From NCBI RefSeq assembly GCF_020520425.1, contig NC_079490.1:7440001-7504000 (forward strand): a stretch of DNA of 64,000 bases, in the 5' to 3' direction. The stretch is from Spinacia oleracea (Eukaryota; Streptophyta; Magnoliopsida; Caryophyllales; Amaranthaceae). A model generated the notes under the pieces. It did no database searches. It saw nothing but the letters and a program-made list of their open reading frames with translations, and was not told the DNA's origin. This document shows positions 46,407-57,099 of this stretch, one piece after another; position 1 is the stretch's first letter, and each line of letters begins with the position of its first letter. The position numbers and the translations under genes were made by a program.

Positions 46407-49352
46407 TATCACATAATAATATGCAAATTAATTAATTAACAAAAAAGGAGTTTATGTTCCTACAATATTTCAGACGCATATAAATTATAGCTACTCCTCA
46501 TCACCCTAACTTATAATAATAATAATAAAAAAAATCAACAATCACTAACTTTAAAAAATAATAACCGTATATTTTCGAGTTGGCCCGACTAGCCCAAAAT
46601 AAAAGGAGGCATGTGTCACCGTGGCAGAACTAGAACTCTCTAGGCCAGGGTTCCAATGTATTCTCTTTTCTTTATTTAGGTTTTTTCTAGAGCTTTTTTT
46701 TTATCCTATTGGGTGATTTAGGTCAGTGTTTCTTGTGTAAACACTACCTAGGTTTTCTTTCCTTGTAAAAGAAAAGAACTAAAATCTCTAGATTCGACCT
46801 GGTTTTGGTCCGTTCCAATACGACTTCCCTTCTTGACGCTTTCCCTGCCAGATCATGTGCCCGTTGTACCTGTGCTCTTGCCACCTTATAGCTAGATAAC
46901 ACAAATATTAAAGCGTTTCCCTTTACTCCATAGTAGTTAATTGACCATGCATGGCTATGAAATGACCAAATGTAGCAATCAAGTAATATTCATTTGGTAA
47001 AATGGCGATGTCAACATATAGGTTGGAAAACATAATATGTGTACATTAATCAATTATGTGGTGGATGTAGTGAGGACTAAGGAGTAAGGACCATTCATAT
47101 ATGGTTGGGTTTAAGAAAAGAGTGATGGAGACTAACTAGGTTTTATTAAAGTCTCTTGAATTGGAAGAATTAATACTCACAAATTTTAGAGGAGTTATTA
47201 TTGGTGGAACACTTGGAAGTGATTGATGTTTGAATTGGACCATAAGAAGTTTTCCTCCAATGATCTCAAAGTCATTACTTAGAGCATTGTTGGCAATTTC
47301 AAATCCACTATATTGAAAATGGCTAATAAGGAATCTTTAATGCCTTTTTAGATTTTTTTTAATATCGTAGTATCTAGGGCTTTTAAACATGATTAATATT
47401 ATTCCGCAAGTAATTTGTGTTATTAGTAGGGTTCATTATGACATCTTACTCATCAAATTAAATTAATTGCATGTTAGTTTAGTGGCGATTGAGACTGAAC
47501 TTGGTAGGGAGAGTCGCATGTTAAATCTCCCGCAACAACAATTGGAAGGGGACTGGAATCTATCCACACAAAACTCGCCCCAAATATGGGGACTGGATAA
47601 ATACAAATACAAAATGCTTAGGAAGGGGAAGGGAATCTATCCACCTTAAAGGTAAACCGTTTGCTAACACCAAAATCTTACTCATCAAACGATGTCGTTT
47701 AATATTCAAGGACCATAAATCCGATTTCAAACCTAAGTAAGGGTATTGTATTTTTTTTTTTTTGAGACAAAGTAAGGGTATTGATTCCTGAGCATTTTGT
47801 ATTTATTATGGACTAGCTTATTTTTCATAACGTTTTTGACTCTTTTTGTTCTTCCTATTTAATTTTTTTTGTGAGATAAAAAGTGAAAACATACTGAAAA
47901 AATAAGGATAAAAGTAAGGAGAAATCAACTTGATAAAAATTTGTGTAGAAAAATATAAAGGTGAAATCAACTTAACTTTCCTACTTAATTAAAAAATGAA
48001 GTACTAAATTAAAGCTTTAAAAAAAAGTGGGAGATCTTCTAATCATTGTTATCATAAATATAATCCTGTACCTCCTATAACCATATATCATATAAATCCA
48101 AAGTCTCTCCTACAATCAAGGGAGATTAGAACTTTGGTACCTTTATAAACAAGTCATTGACTTTTTACTAATTTTTTAAAAAATTCATCTTCTTTTTTAT
48201 TTTTAGTTTTTGAAAATTCATTTTGAAAGTGTACCAAATTAATAAAATTAAAGAAAGAAAAAGGACAAGATAAGACAATCTCACACCATATTCTATTATT
48301 ACAGATCCAATCTAGCATAAAAGAAATTATTTATTGATTATTAAAGATGGACATATTTAATTTATTTTATCTATTAACAATGTGTATACCAACCCCACTA
48401 AAAGACATGACCACTACACAAACTTATGAAATTTTGAGGGAGAAAAAGGAATACATGAAGTGAGGAACAAGGATGATTATTACAAGTTTTAACACTTTTA
48501 TCAAATCTACATGATTAACCATTTACGTACAATGATAAGTTGTATTATTTAAATCATAATGACTATTTGATTCAAGAAAATACTACTCGGTTTTGTGGAT
48601 TAGTTTATGTGTCAAAGTACAATCTAGTCGTACTTTCTTTAGATGTAGAGATAAGGCAAGCTGATAAATGTGTAGACGATATTCGATTTCAGGTCTTGAG
48701 TACTATCCTTTAACAATTAAGACTTTACCAATTACTCGTATTAATTATATGTATATGTAGTGAATCATTTTTTTAATTATTCATTATCAAATTATATTAC
48801 TCCGTACTTCGTAATGCTTGTATAAATAATATTGTATAACAATATGTCAATGTGTAATTGAAAAATCAAAGTTTAATAAACCTTATGAGTCACCCTAAAA
48901 TAAAACTAAGATGCACCGATGACCAAAATTTAAGAATTAGACAAATGTCTTATATCAATCACAAATAAACAAAAAATATTTCAACACTTATCTAATTTTA
49001 TTTTTTAACTTAATCACGAGTAATTAGAGAGTACAATCAAATGTTTTACCACTCTCTTTGTGAGAGCACCATTTTTAATACTCCGTACCATATTGCTCAC
49101 AAATTCTTAAATAAGCATGTCAAAATAAATTTGTAAAGTGGTAAAACTATTTTCGGTCTCTTGAATCGGTCTATCCAAAGGTAAAAGTATTGGATAATAT
49201 GTTTCAAATTTTGCAAATAAAATGATTATTTTAATTCTTTTTGTTTATATGTATCATCAAGAACTTATCAATTCTTTTAAAAGACTGTCTCACATTTATT
49301 TAACTGTCAGATTATATGTCATGTTATTAACTTTCTAGTGGTCTTGACTAAT
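46407..49352. other. Quiet intergenic region before PIF3
   Basis: No gene or complete element was recognised. A short open frame at 47467-47649 includes a duplicated GGAATCTATCCAC word (about 47556 and 47631) but has no family motif. ACTCCGTA remnants are near 48800 and 49080. The rest is AT-rich. Confidence 0.45.
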
Positions 49353-49468
49353 GAGTCTTGGCCTAATGGTTAAGAATATGAGTATGTGTATGATAGGGTC
49401 TCTAGTTCAAAATCACTGACCTCATTTGTGATTTATATTGTCGGTGTGGCTTATTCACACTAAAAAAA
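49353..49468 (+). mobile_element. tRNA-derived SINE (probable)
   Basis: AGTCTTGGCCTAATGGTTAA fits a polymerase III A box, and GGTCTCTAGTTCAAAATCAC about 30 nt on fits a B box. The element ends GGCTTATTCACACTAAAAAA. The spacing and the short A-run suit a plant SINE. A target duplication was not found. Confidence 0.42.
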
Positions 49469-49789
49469 CAAAATTCCTAAGCACCATGAACACGTCTACA
49501 CATGTCTAACAGTTTCGAAATGCTACCACCTTGTGTGTTAGGCAAGTCTAATAGTTAGTTAAATATAAGACGATTTGATAATATCACGTACGTTTTGCAT
49601 TAACTTTTTTTTTTTTTTTTTTTTACAAGAGACGATGATATAAGCCAGATTTATCTCAGATTTTAGCTACAACTCAAAATAACTCTAGTCCTCTAGTGAA
49701 GTGAATTAATAACATCAAAAAAAATATATAGCAAAAAAAAATGAAGTAAAAATGGTAAAAAACGAGCAATGAATATAATGAGATACCAT

Positions 49790-50749
49790 TTGCACATTTG
49801 CACAATTGCACAATATCTTGGTGTTGTTCTTGCAATCTTGCTTCCTCTGCTTTTTGCTCCTCTTTTCCCCCCTTTTCTTGGACCCGCTTATGCAGCAACC
49901 CTTTCGCCGTCTTCTCCTACCCACCTGTAATCCTCTCTCTTCTTTCTCTCTCCACCCCTGATTATTTTGAAGGAAGCTTCTAGATTACTGTGATTAGCTC
50001 CTCTTGAAATCTGAGAAGAAGTTGCTAAAAATTCTGATTTCCCAGAAATTTTGTGCCTTTCCACTTTTGATTTTTCATGATTGGTTTTCTTGGGAATTGA
50101 ATTTTGAGTACAAACTCAGCTAATTCTAGGCTTTTCAGTTTCTGGGTGTTCTTCCTTTTGCTGCCAATTATAGGTAGGTAGGTGCTAATAAGCTAATTCA
50201 GTTTATTATTCTATTAATACTGTTTAATTTTGGATAATTCTGATTTGGGTTTTTCTGGGAATTATATTTTAATCAAGATTGTATCAAAAAGATTGAATTT
50301 TTAAACCTATTAGCAGTTCTTAATTCTTAATTAGTGGGATTATTAAAGTCTTTATGGTGATTCTGTGACCTTAAATTAAAGAGTTTAAGTTTGACTAGCA
50401 CTTTTAATAATTCTAATTGTGTGCATCTTTGTGATTAGGACATCAATTAAATAAGATCTAATTTGGGTAACTTTTTTTTATTTTAATCATTAAAAGGAGT
50501 TCCTTGTAATTTTATACTAATATATGCCACTCAATTCCTGTAAACTTAAGCAGCAATTTTGTACAGAAAAGTGTTGAGCTCAATGAATAGTGGGAACATT
50601 GTTCTTGGTGCAAGAACACTTCCTGTTTGTTTATTTGATTAAATTTGAGATTTGAAACTAATTTAGCTTTTGGAACTCGGTTGCAGGATTCGGGTTTTTT
50701 TTAGCAAGAAGAGGTTTATGTTGTTGAAGAGACAATTTTGATCTGTAGT
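49790..50749 (+). promoter_or_regulatory. Probable 5' leader of PIF3, likely with a leader intron
   Basis: A CT-rich stretch at 49820-49965 is typical of a plant transcription start and leader. GGTAGGTAGG near 50175 could be a donor and TTGCAG at 50683-50688 an acceptor, so a leader intron of about 0.5 kb is plausible. Plant PIF genes often have 5' UTR introns. No TATA box was assigned. Confidence 0.4.
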
Positions 50750-53700
50750 ATGCCTTTAACTGAGCTTGTTAACATGTTCAAAGGGAAAATGGAAGTCCCC
50801 CATGAAGTTGCCTCTACTTCTATTGATCCTTCTTCTAGGTATGCTTGATTATACTGGATTTGGACTTACTGGTATTATCATATATTTTTGGTCCTTTGAA
50901 TTTGCCTTTTTTGGTCTGATTGTGTACTTTCTGTACTTATATTGGTCTGTTTTCTTTTTTTTGGGTGATTGGGTGCAGACCTGATACTGATTGTGTTGAG
51001 CTAGTTTGGGAAAATGGTCAGATCATGATGCAGGGTAATAAACCTAGAAAAAGCAATGTCTCAAGCAATTTTCAGTCATTTGGCATCAAGCCTCAAGATG
51101 GTAGGAATGTTACTAATTATTCGAAAATGACCAAGTTTAGTACAATGGATTCTGAAATGGTTGATTTCCCATTTTCAGTTCCTTCTTGTGAAATGGGTAT
51201 GGATCAAAATGTTGACTTGGTACCTTGGTTAAATTATCCCATGGAAGAACCTTTACATAATGACTACACTTCTGACTTCTTGAATGAGCTATCAGGAGTT
51301 ACGATTAGCGATCTCCTTACCGAGAACCATTTACCATACCGGGAAAGGAAGAGTAGTTTTCATGGTGACGGGCATGAAACTTCCGCGAGCTTGAAACATA
51401 TCAATTCATCATCTAAGTTATTTTCAAGTGATAAGAAGGATAATAGAGGTGGAAGTAGTGAGGTGCCACAATTTTTGTTGCCATTTCAGCATAGTGTACC
51501 AAGATCAGGTATTTCTGATATTACTGCTAACAATGCAGACAATATCCACCATTTTGGTTCACGAGACTCCACGCTTAATCCATCATCATTAAGTGCTTTT
51601 ACCAGCTTGAGATTGCAGAAGCTAGATGCAGGGCAAGCTAGTACTACTACTACTAGCTCAGGTTTTACAAATTTTCCCTGTTTTTCGCGGCCTTCTTCTG
51701 TTTCTAGAGCTAATCATGTGACTGTAAACCCTTCGAAGAGATTAGAGTATGATAATAAAAGGTGTACCTTGAGTAGTAGTAATCCTGGTAGTTCTACTCT
51801 GGTTAATTTGGATATTGGTTATTCCCAAAAGGAAATAGTTTCTCACAACCAGTCGATTATGGCACCGGAAAATGGCATTTCAGAAGCTTTGCCCACAAAG
51901 CCAACTGAGGAGCTGCTTTCTGCTAATCAACCTTTACATAGAGAAGACATTGCTAATAGTCACGCGTCACAGAATCAAGTGTGTGATGCACCAATGAGCA
52001 AAGTGGGTGCTAGTGGTGATAGGAACATGGAGCCAGTAGTTGCTGCATCTTCTGTATGTTCAGCCAATAGTGGTGCAGATAGAACTTCAAATGAGCCTGC
52101 ACGTAATTCGAAAAGGAAATCTCGTGAAACTACAGAATCAGAAGGTCCTAGTGAAGTAAGATTTCTTCTTCCTTCCATGCTCCTTGTAACTGATCCCTAT
52201 TTCTTATTCTATTTCCAATTCTCATGGTATCTGAAAATTGGCTAAATTGCAGGAAATCGAAGAGGAATCAGTGGGTGCGAAAAAATCAGGTCATGGTCGC
52301 GGTGGCTCAAAGAGAAGCCGAGCTGCAGAAGTGCATAATCAATCTGAAAGGGTGAGCTTATACTTTGTAAATTAGTACCTGTTGTTTGTTGGTTTTTTTG
52401 GGTCTAATATGTGCCTTTTGGAACGTTTCTAACAGAGAAGAAGGGATAGAATTAATGAGAAGATGCGTGCATTACAAGAGCTCATACCCAACTGCAATAA
52501 GGTACTTTTTGTGGTTTTTGATGCCCTTGTTCAGCTTTACTAGCTAAGTTCCTATGTTTGAAGTCGCAGTTTATGAGAGTTAATATCGAATTCCCGCAAT
52601 TTAGAAGGTGGACCATGGTGCACCTTAAGAACATTAGTATATAGTTAAAAGAACATCTGGTTACGTAAAAAGAACATGGATATATATTTTTATTATTTTT
52701 AATTAATTGTGATTTTTTATAACAAAAAAGTAAAACATTATATTGCATGTTCTTTTGTCGTAGTGTCATGTTCTTTTGTTTATGCGCATGTGTTCTTTTG
52801 GTGTACATGGTGCACCATGCTCTATGTGCACCATGGTCCATAGTCCACAGATTGTCGAATTCCTGGTGTGTCAAGAGTCAGAAAATCAAGTTGAGAAATG
52901 TGATTGGAGCTTCATTTCTCTATTATGTATGGCTTTGCTAACTATTTCTTTCCAAATTTTTAGGCGGACAAAGCTTCTATGCTTGATGAGGCTATAGAGT
53001 ATTTGAAGACACTACAACTTCACGTACAGGTGAGCTTCCATATAATGTTTACTTATAAGTTTATCTAATATTACATAGAAAGTTGGATGTCCTAGGTTAT
53101 GATTCTCCATTAGCAAACATTTGTTCCTTTTTCATTTGTTTCCGTTACCTCCTAAAGACGTGGATACAACCGGAAACGGAAATGAATGAAAAGAGAGAAT
53201 GTAGGCTAACCGCTAACATAGATGCAATTAGTTGGGACACTCTCTTGGAAAACTTCATTACCATTCCTTTGATTTATTACCTTACACGTCAAGATCCGTC
53301 ATAAATAGGAAAATTGAAATTTTGTTTATTTATATCGGATATTGGTGGATGTTGCAGGTATTGTCAATGGGTGCTGGGTTGTTCATGCATCCGATGATGC
53401 TACCACCAGGAATGTTGCCCATCCATGGAGCACACATGCCACATTTCTCACCTATGGGGCTCGGAATGGGAATGGGAATGGGGATGGGTTTCGGGATGAA
53501 CATGGTCAACATGAATACCGGCACGAAGATGGTACCTTATCAAGGGTCACATTACCCTATCCCTGGAACCGGACCCATGTTTCACGGGATGCCGGGTTCT
53601 AATCTTCAGACTTTTCCGCATCCTGGTCAAGCATTACCTATGTCCCTTCAACAACAAGCTTCTATAGTTCCCGCTTCAATTTCAGGAAGTCATTTGAAGA

Positions 53701-54619
53701 TGCCGATGGGATTAAATGTTTCTGGTGTGTCACATTTAGCTCCATCTAGTATTAAAACGGATGCTAACCCACAAGTGATTTCCATGAATCAGGCAACTAA
53801 TCAGGTAATTGCATTTTGTGCATACTTTTGGATGTTTTTCATTGTATTGTGATGTGATTGGTCCTGAATTATTTGATAGATATTTCATATATGTTTCTAT
53901 GGGCTTTATTGAACCCGGATGAGTCGGACTTAACATGTTCCAATGGGAAGAAATTCACCATCAGAGGTCAATTACTGGGGAAAAAACACTAGGACTAATA
54001 GTAAAATGACAAAGTTTGCTGCTGTATATACAACTATTTTCAGGACTCCTCCATTTTGTACCAATTGTCATTAAGGATAATGCATTGGTATTCAAAACTG
54101 ACAAGTAATAGTGCATCGTTATCTTAAACGAGTGAATAATAGTGCGTTGATAATTTTACTGTATAAATGACAATGGAATGAGAAAAATCAGGTAAAAGAA
54201 ACTTTTTGTTTGAGGGTTTTGATCATTATCATTATCATTACCCCATTGCCTCAAAGAAGCTCCCGCAAGAAGCGAGGTAAGGGGGGGATAACGGGACGAC
54301 AAGGGAACGACCATCTTCTACTTCATGGAAAGGAAGCGAAGAGGTTTTAAGAGCCATTTTAATTTAGTCCATTACATCTCACAGCCAAAAGAACAAATGA
54401 ATCGTTGGCTCGATCGAAAATTGTTTAAGGGTTTTGATGGTGGGATAAAATTTGTGCTAGAACAAGCGTGTTCTTATCCGTGTATGCTAATTGCAGGCAT
54501 CAAAAGAGGGTTTCCAGCAGTTTGCTTTGTGCCATAATCAAGCTCAAGGTGTTAATGCCTCAGAAACTGCTGAAGCTGCCAACAGAAAAGATGACAGGAA
54601 CCTGTTACCTGACTCTTAA
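50750..54619 (+). CDS. PIF3: PIF3-like phytochrome-interacting bHLH transcription factor
   Basis: PIFs bind G-box promoters to repress light responses and are degraded after binding active phytochrome. Coding exons join in frame with GT-AG introns: 50750-50838, 50979-52155, 52253-52351, 52436-52501, 52964-53029, 53358-53804 and 54497-54619 (TAA), giving 688 residues. The phytochrome B-binding APB motif is ELVWENGQ (37-44). A phytochrome A-binding-like segment surrounds VPWLN (111-115), and its presence favours PIF3 over other PIFs. Residues 446-499 form the bHLH. H450, E454 and R458 are the basic-region residues used to read CACGTG, and [20 protein letters not shown] is fully conserved in type. 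SKRSR before it is a nuclear signal candidate. A methionine/glycine-rich stretch ([15 protein letters not shown]) follows. The start MPLTELV resembles the MPL(F/Y)EL start of PIFs. A MITE lies in the fourth coding intron. Exons were predicted, not observed. Confidence 0.93.
52595..52854 (+). mobile_element. CATGGTGCACC MITE, copy 3, in a PIF3 intron
   Basis: It begins CGCAATTTAGAAGGTGGACC and ends GGTCCATAGTCCACAGATTG. TCGAATTCC at 52586-52594 and 52855-52863 is a perfect 9-bp duplication. The element (260 bp) can fold through its CATGGTGCAC ends and has repeated AAAAGAACAT/ATGTTCTTTT words inside. It sits in the intron between the two exons that encode the HLH. Confidence 0.85.
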
Positions 54620-55712
54620 TGGAAAAAGGTGACAAACTGTACTGGAGTATTACCCTGCTTCTAATCAATGTATATATTCTGAGATTAGATGCACAAAACG
54701 GTGAAAAGTTCATCCGGCTGCTGTGAAGTACGACCAGTGGCCAGAGTTTTTGCCTCCGGCTAAAAGTGAAGTGTTTTTGCTCTCTGAGAACATCAGTTCT
54801 TTTGTAGATCTGTACATTTCATGAAGATGACATTGTACTTTTGTGTCTTAGTGTAAGTGCTGGTCTTCTCTACAGGTGTATATGTGGTTTCAAATGTATA
54901 TTTTCCACCGCGAAAATTCAGTTTTTTTTTTCTTTTTTGATATAGTAATACTAGTATATGAAGAAATTATTGTCATACATGTAATAATTCAAGGGAACAG
55001 ATCCCCTTGGCCTTAGCTAACATTAGTTAGTAGTTGGAAGTTTCCTACCTTACAGTAAACATATTGTAATGAGTGTATGATGTAATATGAAATAAATAGG
55101 GTCACTATTTTTCTTTTGTCTAGCAGATGAAAACAAAGCAATTTTTGGCTCAATTTTTTATGCTATTTTAGCCTTTTAGGCTCTGTTCTCTTCATTTGAT
55201 CTAGTCTGTTTTTTTTTTGTCTTGTCTGGTTTGAATGTTTCCTTTGTTTTTTCTGGTCTATCACCCTTATCCTGATCTGATTTTTTTTCCTGGTATGATT
55301 TTAAGAAGTAATAAACAATAAAATGAAAGTGAACAAAGATATACGTCGTATTACTTAAAACCCTAACTCAACTCGGACCGAAATTGATTATCATTAGTAT
55401 CAAATTACTGAGCGAGCACTTTCTCAAGATCAAAAGCGCAAGTAGTGATTAGATTAGTCAAGAAACAGGGAATTAACACATTGTTAAAACTTATTCAACC
55501 CAAAGATTAAATTTTCATTTTCCAGTTTTCATTAAGAGTCGCATAAAGAAATGATGCAGACGGGATTCTATCCTAAACGTTGGTTATCGGCCTCAAAATA
55601 CCAGCTAGACAATGATTATGTATTTGAAGGTTACTTTTGGTTACTGACCCATATACATGTTCTATGTCTGGATATAATTTGTCCTAGACTTTAATAGATT
55701 CAGCTAATCTAA
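54620..55712. other. PIF3 3' UTR and following intergenic DNA
   Basis: The first 300-500 bp are likely 3' UTR, with polyadenylation-like AATAAA/ATGAAATAAATA near 55088. The rest shows no gene. Confidence 0.5.
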
Positions 55713-56325
55713 GGCCCTGTTCTTTTTGGCTTAATTTCAGCTTCAGGACTTATTTGGCAGTTCAGTTCAGTTCAGTTCAGGAGCATTCAGTTCAGTTCAG
55801 TTCAGTTCAGGAGCATTCAGTTCAGTTCAGTTCAGTTCAGTTCAGGAGCATTCAGTTCAGGAGCATTAAATTCAGTTCAGTTTAATTCAGTTTAATTCAA
55901 TTCAATTCAATTCAATTTAATTTAATTTAATTTATTTTAATAATAATAATTATTATTATAATATATTATTATTATTAATAATATTAATTATATTATTATT
56001 ATTATTAATATTAATTATATTATTATTTATATTATTGTATTACTTATTATTTATATTTATATTATTATATTACTTATTATTTATACTTATATTATTATAT
56101 TACTTATTATTATTATTATTTATTATTTATTATTTATTATTTATTATTTATTATTTATTATTTATTATTTATTATTTATTATTTATTATTTATTATTTAT
56201 TATTTATTATTTATTCTGTTAAGTAAAGTTCAGTTCAGTTCAGTTAAGTTAAGTTCAGTTCAGTTCAGTTCAGGAGCATTCAGTTCAGTTCAGTTCAGTT
56301 CATTTCAGCTCTAAAGAACAGGGCC
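55713..56325. mobile_element. Harbinger-like MITE carrying TTCAG and heptamer arrays
   Basis: GGCCCTGTTCTTT at 55713 is mirrored by AAAGAACAGGGCC ending at 56325, a perfect 13-bp TIR. TAA on both sides (55710-55712 and 56326-56328) is the TWA target duplication of PIF/Harbinger elements. The interior consists of TTCAG pentamers punctuated by GAGCA, then (TTAAT)/(TTCAA) pentamers and an AT-rich core. Confidence 0.82.
55760..56300. repeat. Pentamer and heptamer arrays inside the MITE
   Basis: (TTCAG)n at about 55762-55900 and 56225-56310 flanks a core of ATTATT and, at about 56105-56215, a clean heptamer (TTATTTA)n. GAGCA replaces one pentamer at intervals. Frames open through the core (for example 56035-56226) encode only Y/L/I repeats and are not genes. 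Confidence 0.9.
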
Positions 56326-56328
56326 TAA

Positions 56329-57099
56329 CTTCCCAAAAAAGTCAATTCATGGAAGGTGACCTTTAATGGAAACTATATCTATAGACTATTCTGAATATTA
56401 CACGTAAATCATAAAGTAGCCCGAGTCATGTTCAGGCCCATTGTCTCGGTCCAAAGCCCAGACCAACCCAACCCAACCCACAACCATCTTTAACTCTAAC
56501 CATTATAGTGTGTCTTGACGTGTTCTCTTTTCTGGATAATTTAAAATGACATCAAATTATAAGGGAGAACATAAATTAGCCCGAGTCATGTGCATACTCA
56601 ACAAGAACAAAATTCAGATGATAGAACAACTTGGGCACAGCTCAAGCAATATCTCAGTACAGTTGCATATAGAATTACAGAGTATTACCAGTTACATTGA
56701 AGCAAACTATCCTCCAAGTATTCAAGCATTATCAAGCAGCTTCCCAGGCAATAACACAACTTCTAAAACACAAATCAGATTGTTGTTTCTGGAAAAGATA
56801 TACCTTCAAAAGAAATCATCTGATAAGGTCAAAATATGCTATATGTCCACAGAAGTCAACATATTTCAGACTTGTTCTAACAGCAGAAAACCTGGTAATA
56901 TGATCAAGATTGATGGAAGCCAAAAGAAAGCTCCACGGTTTTAACATCCATATTCGCGAAAAGAATAACGCTCAAGCAAAAATGACAACCCAATAAACTT
57001 CAGATAATCTCTTCATATCATCTCTTTAACCTCTCCTTTATAGGTGTAGTGGGTTCCAACAGATAACAATAACCTGTTACTGAAATTTGCAAGCCAGTT
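56329..57099. other. 3' UTR side of CDC5 and intergenic gap
   Basis: The right part is presumably the CDC5 3' UTR (minus strand). CCCAACCCAACCCA occurs near 56467. The plus-strand open frame 56546-56944 has no recognisable motif and lies antisense to the CDC5 3' end. Confidence 0.45.

Noticed and set aside
53342..53602. Alternative frame across the PIF3 exon
   Set aside because: It overlaps the true PIF3 exon in another frame. The methionine-rich PIF3 frame is the one that continues the bHLH.
56035..56226. Plus-strand open frame of Y/L/I residues
   Set aside because: It is the translation of a (TTATTTA)n microsatellite inside a MITE.
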